Shown here: positions 47,245-59,204 of the stretch, piece by piece | How the letters are laid out: every line of letters starts with the position of its first letter | Position numbering within the stretch: position 1 is the stretch's first letter | DNA from: Volvariella volvacea V23 | Taxonomy: Eukaryota; Basidiomycota; Agaricomycetes; Agaricales; Pluteaceae | Reading direction: 5' to 3' | NCBI GenBank assembly: GCA_000349905.1 | Contig: KB722739.1 | Location: forward strand, 1,672,809 to 1,736,808 | DNA: 64,000 nucleotides | Notes under the pieces: generated by a model | Seen by the model: only the letters and a program-made list of their open reading frames with translations | Told to the model about the DNA's origin: nothing | Databases searched by the model: none | Position numbers and translations under genes: made by a program

Positions 47245-50200
47245 TCACAGCAGATTGTGAGCGACAACTGCAACTCCCACTCCCACTCCCCACGCACGTG
47301 AGGCCCTTGAAATAACGTTCGCGCCATTCACATCCCCGGCTGACCCAGCTGTGCCAATCGTGTTCCCTGGTGCTGCTGTCTCCGTAGCAATATACTCCCT
47401 CCAAGCGTCGACGGTCCTTTGAGGCCAGAAATACGTTGACTCAGTTGTTCCAGATCCCATATAAATGGCATCAGCTCCTGGTAGGACTGTACCAGCCAAA
47501 GCAGGATCTTGCCCGCCAATGACTCTGGTCGCCCCGTCGTCGTCGGAAACAACTAGGCCTATTTCATTTGACCCCAAAACGAATTCGCGGAAGAACGTGA
47601 AGGCCTGAAGAGAAAACAAGATTGAATTGACTTCATTGAAGGAGAAGAGGACAAAGACTGACGGCAACTGGCACCGAAGCTGGAACGAGATGGCTAGCAC
47701 CGTAAAACAGGGCGTATGTCCAGTTTCGCTCTTGGTGGATTATTCCAGCGAATTCCCCATTGTCATCGTTCCATGGGGTCGACGGTTTGCGAGTAAACCC
47801 TTGTATACCACCGAATGTGGTATTCTGGTCAACATGAAAATCAATATAGTTGAAGATCATCGACTATGACACGACTTGCCTGGATAGCGACTAAAACAAT
47901 GCATTAGAAGTTAGCTTTTACGCGCATTAACAATGGCAACACGCACTCTCTGTACTTAGATGCGCAACAACAGCGTCATTGTTACCGGAATACAGAACTA
48001 TTCCAACATCATTGGCAGTGGCATTTGTAGCCAGCTCGGTCATGAATACCATAGGGCTAGAAAAGCGGTATGAGGCGATTGACTATGGGGATACTGGTGC
48101 ACTTACAATGGACCTACATTAAATTAGCTTCAGTGACGAAGGGCAAATGAGGGAGGGTACTCACTAGGATCAAAGCCTGTAGAAACCACGGAAGTGCAGA
48201 ACGGAATTAAGGTTAGAGGGGGTTGCAAATCATGATGTTGAACGCTAATACTGACTTCCTTCTGTGGCAAAAACGAAGGGGGAAATTAAAGTCCAATCCT
48301 TGCTGGTTGGTGCATGCAGAGCACGGCGCGTCTGCTCGTCTGGAGAATTGCGTACATATTCGATTTTCGAAACGATTAAGGGGTAACTGCAACGCACCAT
48401 TTAAGAACACAGAAGCGTCCGTATTGACCCTTGGGACGAGGGCGTCCGGTACGTCATATACCTGAACACAAGTGAGAAGAGTTACAGTAGAACCAGCAAT
48501 TTATGCGTACATTGAAGCCAAAATAATCTGTACCCTGTGTGAGGTCTACCATCGATTGGTTAGATGAAAGTTTACAACGTTGGATGAAAACTGTAGGTAT
48601 ACATACTCCAGGGATAGGTGTAGTTGATTGCGTAGTCGATGAAGAAATCCAGTATTAGGCACCCGTACTGCAATTTAAACTTAGCACCGGAGACCAGTAC
48701 TTCAGCAATATAGTTCTGGCGCTCACCCATGGATCGAGGGTTCCATTTTGTCTCTCGCCAATGTCTCGCTTGAATTCCAATCTCTTCTCCTCTCTTTCCT
48801 CTATCCACGCCCTCTTAGCTAGTCCACCTCTTTTCTCTACGCGGTCTATCTTCTCTAGCTCGTTCACCTCGGCCTCCAGAGCAGCAGCCCTACTGAATAG
48901 CTTTGAGAGGAATTTCTTCTTATTCGTAAACTGGTGTTGCTCGAAGCCTGGGACCACACGAGCGGTTGGTAGGACTAGTGGTACAGGGGGAAGGATACCA
49001 TCTTGAGGGTAAGTGAGGTTGAGATCATAACCACACAAATGATTCCTATCTACGATGAATACACGAATATGCAACAGGCAGGAGAAGCACCCACTGTTCC
49101 TTGAGGTATTCATACACATCAACATCGTAACCAATGAGTTGCGGGAATGTCTCAACAACACTGAACTGCAGGTTATGAGAAGAGATTTTTGGTGTTATTG
49201 AATTGCAGTTAAGAGCTTACAGCGGGTAGCAGCTCAAAAACGGGGCCATCCGTTATTGTACCATCCCCTATAACAATCTTCGCGATTCTAACAGGGGGTT
49301 CTTCCATGTTGAAGTATGCCTTCAGGATATAAGGCTACACAATAAAGTTCCTATTCAGCGTTCTGATGCAGGTTGCGTGACAACCTACAATATACATTCC
49401 CGCATAGGATTCCCCTGTCAAATACAGAGGACGGGTTGCGAGGCTCGGAAACACCTTCACCAAGTTGCCGAGGAAACCCATCTACAATTATTGTGAGTGG
49501 GATTCCAAATCAAACACGCAGATAACGTACGAAATCAACGCCCACTTGGTCTTCATCAGCGACTAGGTAGTCAGATTGTCAGTAATTGCCATCTATTTGG
49601 AGAACTAAGAAATGTACCGTAACCATCCTCATCTGCCGTTGAATAACCGACACCTCTATAAATTGGAACATTACTCAAAATCTTGGATCGAACAGAAAGG
49701 ACAGACGCACACTGGCTGGTCAACCCAAAAATAATCTGCGAGCCTATCCCAGCTGTAGTTATTCGGCAGAATAGAATAATCACCACCGATGCGGATGGGT
49801 CCATTCTAAACGCAAAATGAAGCCTAAGCAACATATACACGCCAGAAATGCACCAACCTCGAAGAATAGCCCAAATAAACTAGACGATCCAGGTCTGTGG
49901 GCCAATACATGAATTTTGTGTACAAGTCAGTACGGGATTCGGCATTTACCCTCCGTTCAACCATATTCCCCATGGGTCTGTATTATTTTCATCAGCGGCA
50001 GCTGTCAAGGATCCGTTTTGGTGTTCAAATGCAACGAAAAAGAGGGTATCATTAGGGTGCCCAGGTCTCTGGACGGGTATATTTCCCGCAAAGCTCCTTC
50101 CGAGCGGGAATGTTACGTTAGGTAGGGGTTCGGTAACTTCAAAATCTATTGGCGAACACGAAGTCATATTTAGTATAGCAGTAATTCAGGATGATCGCGG

Positions 50201-50381
50201 AGAACGAGCTGCGAGACATACAAGTCTGCCATTCAGGACTCAGCTCCCTAGTTGGCTGATTGGGGTATTGGTGAGGGAACGAGCTCGGTGGAGATGAGGT
50301 TTCAGGATCTTGAGAGCGAACGAAAGCAGTAGAGAAAGCAAGCAGTGCAAGGACAGCTTTCATGGCATGTCTACACGCCAT
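47245..50381 (-). CDS. secreted serine carboxypeptidase, family S10
   Basis: This serine protease removes C-terminal residues from peptides. It has a signal peptide (MACRHAMKAVLALLAFSTAFVRSQ); a second Met, MKAVLA, at 50363 could also be the start. Family motifs appear in order across many small exons: GRSFAGNIPVQRP, WLNGGPGSSS (oxyanion region), WVDQPVGVGYSTADEDGY, LTGESYAGMYIPYI with the catalytic Ser, and CGYDLNLTYP. The lysine/glutamate-rich insert KKKFLSKLFSRAAALEAEVNELEK is coiled-coil-like. The catalytic Asp lies in YSGNNDAVV and the catalytic His in YGASHLVP. The C-terminus is hydrophobic after a Gly/Ala spacer (WGVGVGVAVVAHNLL), so a GPI anchor or membrane tether is possible. It is complete, with more than ten introns. 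Confidence 0.92.
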
Positions 50382-51236
50382 TGTCGTGACCAAAGACAGG
50401 TATTTGTCCTGGTGTTGTGTTCGTGGATGCGTCAGAGCCCGTGGGCTGAGCGAGATACGAAGGGAGTGAGGAAACCGAAGGGCAAGGTTGCAAGGACAGC
50501 TATTCGGTCCCAACGTCAGTTATATAGATCCTGCATGACAATTAGACCTCATGAATCGAGGATGGAGCTCTTAACGGCTACCAATGGTCGGTTGCCCACG
50601 CAGATATCAAGGGATGGACATTGATTACTGATATTAGAGGCAATGGCTCATACGCAGCCACAGAACAATTGAACCTGCCAGAGAGACGGGAAAGTTGACT
50701 GTATTGGGGTTCCGAAGTGGTACCGCGAGCCTCAGAACGAGGCCTCTACGGACGGAGAAGCATTGCGGGATCAAGGAGTGACGAAAGTTAGAGCCACGGT
50801 TATTGTCCTGGATGTCCAGAAGTCTGGTCGAAGATTACCATCAAAGTGGAAGACAATTGGAGAGACGCCCACGGGTTATACTGCATCACTGGCCGCCAAG
50901 CGTTTGCCTTACGAAATGCCGACTTTGCACGATTCCTTACATATCCGAGGAATGGCTGTTAAGCCATTAGTGCCGTAGATCCTAAGGTTAATCCACTCTT
51001 TGTCAATCGGAAACATCACTAATTAGCATGTAAGATAACAGACAAGCAGAAATACGAATAATGGAACAGGTAGACGCCATGGTACCAGCGTATGGCGTGG
51101 ATTGCAGGGATTGTGTACAAGAAAATATAAGTCGTGGCAGTAGGAACCATCGTATGGATACAGGACTCCCTCTAGACTATCGAGGATGGAGTATTGAGGT
51201 GTAATGTCTTTTTTGCTCATGCCATGCACACGCTAT
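50382..51236. other. intergenic region
   Basis: About 0.85 kb with short open frames only. It holds the carboxypeptidase promoter and the 3' region of the deubiquitinase gene, both on the minus strand. Confidence 0.5.
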
Positions 51237-54200
51237 CTAGAGAGTCTCGTCGTGACCAGGCGATTGAGTATCCATTGAATGATCACGTTGACTAGTGGTA
51301 TCAGCAGCAGGATCTGAAAGATTTGAGGGTGAGGGTGATTGCCCCCACTGCGTTTGTGTCCCCCAGTTAGAGTCATCCAAGTCCGTGTCAGCTTCAGCTT
51401 CGTTAGAAGATGTTGGAGAGGCTTGATTGGGCGTGCGGTGAAAGCTAAAGGAAGGGGACGATCTACCCGAAATATTGATATCGTCTGTTTGTTGTGTGTC
51501 GAAATCGTGAGGGTCGTCAGGTGAGGAAGGTGCATTTGAAGTCCCCCGAGCAAATGGAAGCGAATCGAGCGTGTCGAATCGTCGTCCATCATCATTGGGC
51601 GGGGTCGGTAGTCGACGCTCTACTACAGTGGACCGCGGAGGGAATTCTCTGGGCCCAGCCAATTTAGCTGCTTCGACTTTTTCCTGTGTCTTTCCGCCTA
51701 GTGGCTTGGAGGATCGTCGACGATAGAATAACAAATATGCGTTTGCATTCTAGAAAAAAAGGTACGTCAAGGCCTTTACGTGTGGAATTTAGCACAGAAG
51801 ACCTACTACAGCGTCGGGTGGTTTTGCCGGCGACACATAAGAGTCGTCAAAGTGGTACCACTTATCAGTGACATGGTTGTGGGCATAAGCTCTATAGTGA
51901 CCGCCTCCCAAGCCTCCTATATGCTCATCCACCCCGTATAAATCATAAATGAGAGGTTCTTCAGTGTCTCCTAGGTTCAGCTCTTCCACGTCGACACCTT
52001 GTTCCTTCAAGCGCTTGGCCACTGCTCTCTCGCCAACCATGTGAGTAAGGTCCAGTCCTTCAATAGGGAAATCAATGAAGATATCGATCTTGTCGCGAAG
52101 GGTCCTATTGTTGCTGAATCTCTTCAAGTGAACGACGAGGATATCAGGGGCGTTCCAGAGGTCAAACCGTTTCGTAGCTTGCTGATGTTTCTTGCATCGA
52201 GGACAATACCACAAATCATCCTCGCCAAGCTTCTCTTCCTTCGTGAATTCCTCCAGGCAGTCTTGCAGTGTCAGGCTCTTCTTTTTCTTTTCCGCTACTG
52301 CTTTCTGCGCTTCGATGAATTCCGGGTGTTTAAATTCCGTCCATCTATCCCAATGCGATTTAAAGGTTCTATCCTTCTCATCACCAAAGAACCAAATCTT
52401 TCGGTGTTCATCGAATTCGCAATGGATCGCATCACCATCGCGTAGAAGAATAGGATTGATATCTGTCTCATCCAAGCGCTTCTGCCAGGTTTCAAATCTA
52501 CCCGAGTAAGCAAATGGCTGCTGGGTGCCGAACAGTTTCTGATTTGTCTGCAAGCGTAATTCGAACAGTCCTTTCTTCGTGCCCAAATTCTTCAGCTTTG
52601 GACGTCCAAGCGATGGATCGACGGCTTCATCAGGATCAACTACAATCATGCTTCGTTCTTCGGTGATGTCGTCCTCCTGAGGCACCTGTTGCACTTTAAT
52701 ATATCCGTCTTCCGTTATCTCTGTCAGCGAATCGGCTGGAGCCTGAATACCGTTAATCTGAATGGGGACGGCGTCGCCATCCTCGGCTTCTCCATTAGCT
52801 TCCCAGGAATAGAACTCTTCTGGGCGATCTGTCCATCTTTGCAATCGATCCACACAGGCGTCATAAATGCCATCCATGGTCTTCGCTTGCTCCGGGGTAA
52901 CAACGACTACAGAGGGATATCCAAAAGCATTGCTTCGAGAGGACATATACGTTGAACGGGGTAACATGGATGACTCCGAGAGAAAGAGTGGCAATAAGAA
53001 AGGATCATCAGGCTGTCTCTTGTATCTGGGACTTTGCTGGGCATTGCAAGGTAGCTCGAAGCAGACAACGACATCATTATCCGCAACATCTGCAACAGGT
53101 AGGATGTCATTGAGGTATTTGTAGAATCGGTGGTTGAATACTTCGAGCGTGAGAAGCTAAACATTTCGTCAGAAAGGCCTCTGCCATTAACATATGATAC
53201 TCACATTTTCCGGAATGGCCTCCATCCATCGTCCAAGAAGGTTCCTAAGTTCCTTCAAGGAAGCATCTCCAGGGAGTTCAACTGGAACCTAGTAGACATG
53301 CTAAGGCACCCGCTTTTGGTCAATCACGAGTGGAACCTACGAGGACATGAGGTTTAGAACGGTCCCAAGGCACGTAGTAAATTTGATGCGACCATTTCTT
53401 GTGAATAGGGAGCGGCAGAGTCAAATACATGAAAGGATCGAAGGTTATTGAGACCTAAGATGACACATGTAAGCTGTGTATCTGGAATAAACGCGGTCAA
53501 GGCTCACCTTTTCGCACTCAGGGCACACTAAAGTACTCTGGTATTGTCCTTGAAACAAGTCCACGATCACGCTATCATTTCGCATCATGTACCCTTCCCA
53601 AGACTTCTTAGCAAGCTGCACCAGCTCCAAATCACCTCCGCCCTCCCAATCCGGCTTCTCCACATAGGGCTTCTTGAGGACACGATTCAGATCTTCGTGT
53701 AATCCATCAAGCAGGAATGCAACTAATTCCTGTGAATCGTGCTGCTGATATCCGCTGAACTGAGGAGCGAATCGTTGCAATTGCATCTTAAATTCTCTCG
53801 GTGAATAGCTGCTGGTGGCACTGTTCTCGGCCCATACGCGTTGCAATAATGCTCCAAACGCTTCCGCAATAGCACCATGCATCCCCAGAGGATTGTCTGG
53901 ATTAAGTTCATCCTCGAAGACACCCGCTACCACGCAATTAGGACTGAAAGGGTATAAGAGTCGAAAGAGGTCTTACACAAGAAATAGTCCGAGAGCTCTC
54001 GAGTGTGTGCCAGACATTGCAGAGCAGAGTTCATGAAGCAGGTGTTTCCCCTATGCGACTTCAACTTACTGCGCAACGTAGAAGTAACCAGAAGGACCTA
54101 CATATTTCCTAAGCCAAGAGTTCCAGGTTCGATTACCCGAGTAGCTGCCCGGTTACCGAAGGAGAAAGATGAGCCTGTTGTAATTGAGGAGGGTGAATCA

Positions 54201-55436
54201 AAGGGCCTGTGGATCTCAACCTTGGCGGTTTTACGCGCCGTAGGCGACGATAAATTGGTTTGCAACTGATTGAAAAATCCTTCGCTTGAGTTGAACAAGG
54301 GTGCTGGTGCCAACGAGCTACCAAGAGATGGTGCTGATTGACCAGGGATTGGCACCACTGGGGGAAGAATCCAACCATCCGCTTGTTCAAACTCAACGAC
54401 AAAGGTATCGCCGCTTTGAAATCCTGCTTCTTCAATGGTCTTAGAACTTTGCTGAACATACACCCCTTGAATACCAATCATGGTTTCGTATGTGATTTCA
54501 TGGGATGTTGGCTGGTCATCACTCGAGGGAATAGACCACACCCGATACATCCCTCGATAGTCGTGTTCAGAGAATACCTGGGCTAGTTTAATGCAGAGAT
54601 TCGACACGTTTTCTCCAGCAGATATAGTTAGTCTCTTGGGGGAGGAGTCGTCAACTGTTTGTGGTTTTGCATCCTTTGGTAACAGACGCGCCACTCCGAA
54701 GGTAGGGGGATAAAGCTCCAGCGTAGGGATTTTTTGTTGACCCCGACCAATGACTCTGATGGAAAGAGGATGTATGGGCACCCCGTACCTGGGATGGATG
54801 AGGACTTAACGGCATGAGTCGAGGATCAGATACCCACCACACAGTGAATACACTCCAAATCTCCGATGGCACAAACTCGACATCTACACCCTCTACCAGT
54901 TGCATCTTGAGCCGCCCAAACTCGTCAAGGAGTTCAGAATTATCAACAGGCCCAAGATCCTTCTCTAAGGGGGGCGGCCCATCTTTGTCTGCTACGCCCA
55001 AACAAGCCTTCCGCCAGCGCTTCCACCATTGCTTAGAAACAAGATACCAGGTCTCCCCGATTTGCATAGGTCTTGATTTGCCCTGATCAACCTCTGCTAC
55101 TTTCTCCGCTGGCGAATCTGTTGGAGGGGCATCGCCACTGGAAGGAGGCACGGAAAGAGTTACAGGTATGTCTGCTTCCCCTTGCTCAGCCATGTACGAG
55201 TCGATGTCTTGATTGATGTCTGTTACGGAAAGAGGAGAAGGCTTATCGGCTTGTAAGCCACGGGTGGCAGCATCAAGGGCGTTTCCCTCAGACACGGAGC
55301 GCTTGACAGACGCAGAGCTGGTATCCGAGTGCATGGATTGGCTGCGTTGTCTTTTTCGGCTAGGTTGTGTGATATAATCGGCAGAATTTGGTGATGGTGA
55401 GCTGGCAGGGGAAGGCAGGGAGTGATTGAGTTGCAT
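51237..55436 (-). CDS. ubiquitin carboxyl-terminal hydrolase (UBP12 / USP4-11-15 type)
   Basis: This is a cysteine protease that removes ubiquitin from proteins. The start is [15 protein letters not shown] at 55436. After a Ser-rich leader with the basic KRQRSQS comes a DUSP domain ([24 protein letters not shown]). A ubiquitin-like DUSP-partner region follows ([22 protein letters not shown]...[24 protein letters not shown]). The catalytic domain opens with [21 protein letters not shown], with the active Cys just after an intron. [41 protein letters not shown] is next. The domain is split by a long insert with another UBL-like region, as in USP4/15, before the zinc-ribbon-like CPRC and [13 protein letters not shown]. 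The catalytic His is in [15 protein letters not shown] Ser/Pro-rich tail ends at 51237. Confidence 0.94.
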
Positions 55437-55620
55437 GAAGAGGGATGAGCGGCGTGAAATTAGGGGAAGAAAAGCTCTAAAACGGTGAGGCAAAGCCAGG
55501 AGGCCACCGTGACCGCCGCCTGTTAATTGCGTGTACTGCGACGGGACGCGTAAAACAAAAACAAGTGACAACTATGATCGCGAAGCCATTGCCCAGCCTC
55601 AATCAGCAACCACAATAGCC
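55437..55620. promoter_or_regulatory. bidirectional promoter, deubiquitinase / dihydroxyacetone kinase
   Basis: The two start codons are 184 nt apart and diverge, so regulatory sequence is shared. No TATA box is obvious. Confidence 0.55.
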
Positions 55621-58120
55621 ATGACAATCCAAAGTACCCCTCTTCGAGCCATTCTAATGACCTTGTGTTGATCGTAGTCTCTAGACAAGCACTTCATCAA
55701 TGATCCCGCCTCCCTCGTCCTCGATTCACTCCAAGGACTCTGTGCAGTCAACCCCAGGGTTGAACTTGATTCCCACAATAAGTGTAAATGTCTTGCCCTG
55801 CCGTTACAGCAACTGCATGGCCCTTACTCTGCTGTAGCTGTCTTTGTCGCCTCTCGTGACCGTTCAAAGGTCGCCTTACTTTGTGGGGGTGGCTCTGGTC
55901 ATGAGCCAGCACACCCAGGCTTCGTTGGTGCACCCACTCACCTCTCTACCCTATTCATGCCTTTCCTCACCGCGCGAATCCAGGAATGGGAATGCTCACA
56001 GGTAACCCTTGCCCTACTCATGCTGGGTACGCCTTAATGGTACGTAGGTGCTATCTGTGGCAATGTTTTTGCGTCGCCAAATGCGGGCCAAGTCCGACAT
56101 GCTATTGATCGTGTCGACAATGATAAAGGGTCCGAGTGGTTTACCTCCTGTTTCAATGTAGTCTCACCTTGCGATGCAGAACACTGATCATCGTCAAGTA
56201 AAGTCTCCCTCGGTAATGATGGAGCTTGACTTACCGCACCACATTGCAGAAATTATACTGGGGACGTTTTGAACTTTGGATTAGCCAAGGAGCAATACAG
56301 CGCCATCCACCCAGACAAAGCAGAACGCGTCAAGTTTTTGATAGTGGGCGATGATGTGGCCGTGGGTAAATCTCAAGGTACAATCGTTGGCCGAAGGTAC
56401 CCCTAATTATTCTGAGAGGAACATCCAATTGATCGCATTTTCCCGGACATACAGGGGATTAGCAGGAACAGTGCTTGTATACAAGATCGCGGGTGAACTT
56501 GCTGATCGTGGAGCAAGCCTTAGCGAAGTGTACAACGTTGCTAAATGGGTCTCTGAGAATGTTGTGACCATTGGTGTGGGGCTTGATCATTGCCACGTTC
56601 GCCCTTTCGGTCCACTCTCTTGTCTCCTGCTTAGGTCTATACCCGCAGGTCCCTGGAACTGCTGCAAGTAACTTGCAGCTGGACACTAATGAGATTGAGA
56701 TCGGCATGGGGATTCACAACGAGTCCGGTCATCGCAGAGTTTCACCAGTGCCAACGTTGCGGGAATTGCTTCCTCAACTCTTCGGCCTTCTCACTGCGCA
56801 AGACGATCCGGAGCACTCATTTTTGACTTTCACCGGTGGCGATAAAATCGTCCTGTTGGTGAATAACTTAGGCGGCCTCAGCGAGCTTGAACTGGGAGGG
56901 ATTGCTGCCCAAGCCCGTGAAACCGCTGAAAATCAAGGCTTCCAGATCGAACGACTTCTCAAGGGAACCTTTATGGTGCGGTCACTTCACCTTACCTTGA
57001 TCGTGATTTAACCTATCCCTGTAGACAAGTTTGAATATGCCTGGTTTTTCGATTACAATTTTGCGCTTACCTCATGAAAGTTCCACCGAAGGGGTACCAT
57101 CCAGGCAACTTATTCTTTCTCTGCTTGATGCAAGGCCGGATGCACCAGGGTGGCCCTGGTCTGCAGGTGCTTCCCCGACGCCATTGGCCACGCAACTGCA
57201 AACAATCAGTGCCGAGGATACAACAAGCACCTCGGATGATCATATCAAGCTTCAAGCTGTCGAAGAATCACTCTTCTCTGCTGCCATTGAACGGGCTTGC
57301 AAAGCCTTGATATCCGCTGAGTCAGAAATCACCCAGATGGATAACATCGCAGGTGACGGTGATTGTGGACTGACATTGAAGGTGCGTCAACGAGTAAGCA
57401 TTTTTTATAACTTCTTACTGGACGACGTCAGGCCGGGGCTGAGGGTGAGCACCAGAATATGTCTTCTAAGGACTAGTATTCACGCAAGCTCTAGGTGTGC
57501 TGGCGGAATTATCCAAGGGGAACTTGAAGGGAAGCGATGTCGTCGGGTCTGTGATTGCCATCGCCAAAGTTGCCGAAGAAGCGATGGGTGGTACCAGCGG
57601 AGCACTTTACTCGTAAGTTCTTATCATTTCCAGGACCCACTCGATCATTACCGGGGACCTGCTATTTTTATTTCTACTGCACGCATTCCATACTGCATGC
57701 ACTACTCGTTGAATGAAGTGATTGCTAACATCTTCATTGACTCTCAGGATATTCTTTTCTGCCCTAGCTCAAGGTCTTCAATCTCAATCATTGCAAGATG
57801 GGTCTATCGTAACTCCACAAATCTGGTCTCAAGCGTTGGACTATGCACTCGCCAAATTATACCAGTACACCCGAGCTCGACCACCTTCGCGTACCCTTGT
57901 TGACCCACTTGCGGCATTTGTCAGCACGTTTTCAAAGAGTAGTGGATTTGATTACGTGGATGCTGTTAAGGCCGCAGCTGAGGCCGCAGACAAGACGAAG
58001 GACATTGAAGCTAAAGCTGGAAGAAGTGCATATGTCGAGGGGGACATTCTTAGGAAACAACGCATCCCGGACCCAGGAGCCTGGGGGGTTAAGGTTATTT
58101 TGGAGGGTTTGCAAAATTAA
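55621..58120 (+). CDS. dihydroxyacetone kinase (glycerone kinase, DAK1 type)
   Basis: This ATP-dependent kinase phosphorylates dihydroxyacetone to DHAP, clearing toxic DHA and supporting glycerol or methanol use. The start codon lies in a 13-nt first exon (55621-55633); splicing at 55684 gives MTIQNKHFINDPASLVLDSL, the family N-terminus. The DhaK domain has VALLCGGGSGHEPAH, GMGMLTGAICGNVFASPNAGQVRHAI (two small introns), ILIV-like TLIIVKNYTGDVLNFGLAKE, VGDDVAVG, GRRGLAGTVLVYKIAG and EIGMGIHNESGHRR. The DhaL domain follows the linker: ITQMDNIAGDGDCGLTLK (Mg-ADP ligands), VVGSVIAIAKVAEEAMGGTSGALYSIF and DPGAWGVKVILEGLQN. Both domains are complete. About ten introns, two of them bordering an 18-nt exon. 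Confidence 0.94.
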
Positions 58121-58438
58121 GACTGATTGGTCTGTGAGTGCAGCACGTCTCGATCTCGTTTTGTTGACTAATCGGGTTCGATGACACCCCGCAGGTAAGT
58201 TGCCAGAACCAATCAACGACAGTTTGTTTGGGTACGATGTTGAAGTTGAAGTGTGTAAATTTCTGTCGACATAGCCGACTTGTACAGTATCTGCGTTGTT
58301 TCGTTTCTCTGTCGTCTCCTATCCTTGTGGACATGACACTATGCTTGCCATAGATTGTACAAGTCGGCACAGAGGCAACACCCTGTCTTTGGAAGCCTCC
58401 TAAGAAGCGACCGTGTGGAAAGGAACCCCACCTGCACG
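58121..58438. other. intergenic region
   Basis: This contains the 3' UTR of the DAK gene. No coding sequence is seen. Confidence 0.4.
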
Positions 58439-59204
58439 ATGTCTCAAGCTACGCTTCATTTCGACTATGCCTGTTGGCATCATTTCGAGCAATTCATTCA
58501 ATCAATCTTCAGCTCTCTCCTCACAGATGATTTCATTCGGGTGTCAATCTGCATAGGTAAATTTGAAGAAGGTTCACCAGCAAAACAAGAGTGAGATATA
58601 AGCGGCGCTTCTACTCTTCGATGATTGGATTAAAACACCTTTTACCATTCGTATTGAGCCCTCAGTCGAGCCGGGTCGGATGAAGAAAGAACTTCGCATA
58701 AACGACGAAATCATCTACCTCGACGCCGCCGGCCTTGTCATCTCATTTTTCGCAGACCCAACTCAGACTTTCCCAAGGCTTGCCATTGCATGCGCTGTCT
58801 TTCATGAGATTTCTCATGCGTTCAAGTTTCACCTCATCCAGCTCGACCAAAAGTATCATAAAGGCAACTGATTGTAGGGCAACAGGTTTTGCGATAGAAG
58901 AAAGAATTTTGGTGGTCGGCTTCACGCGGTCACTCCTGCAGGAGTTCTAAGCCTTTGTCAAATGTCTGGGATTTTCCTTCATCGTGATGGTGGAGTATAT
59001 GATATCGGTATGCTATCGACTCACCTATGACACAGGTCACACTAACCAGTTGGTGTTAGGTGTTTCTGTTGCATCATTCTGGCTCTCCAATCCCTTGAAG
59101 AGTGAAAGCGGTTGTCTATGGGATGCCGTTGAGGACTCTCCAGTCCCCCTACGATTTCCGAAGGATATACGAATAACAACATATGTTGGTAAGCTCTCCT
59201 GACC
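58439..59204 (+). pseudogene. degenerate HExxH-containing protein gene
   Basis: Exon 1 (58439-58556) and exon 2 (from 58603) join cleanly: MSQATLHFDYACWHHFEQFI... then AALLLFDDWIKTPFTIRIEP, ELRINDEIIYLDAAGL and AIACAVFHEISHAFKFH. The HEISH stretch fits the zinc-protease HExxH motif and is placed as in a family of uncharacterised basidiomycete proteins. The frame then stops at 58869-58871. Coding character resumes in another frame (ATGFAIEERIL), shifts again within ATTTTGGTGGTCGG near 58910 to GGRLHAVTPAGVLSLCQ, and continues through a normal-looking intron (about 58995-59036) to WLSNPLKSESG and ITTYVG. A premature stop plus a one-base shift suggest a pseudogene, though sequencing error cannot be excluded. 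Confidence 0.5.

Noticed and set aside
58850..58875. A 25-nt GT-AG intron that would keep the HExxH gene partly in frame
   Set aside because: Too short for a functional fungal intron, and it would still not resolve the later frameshift near 58910.
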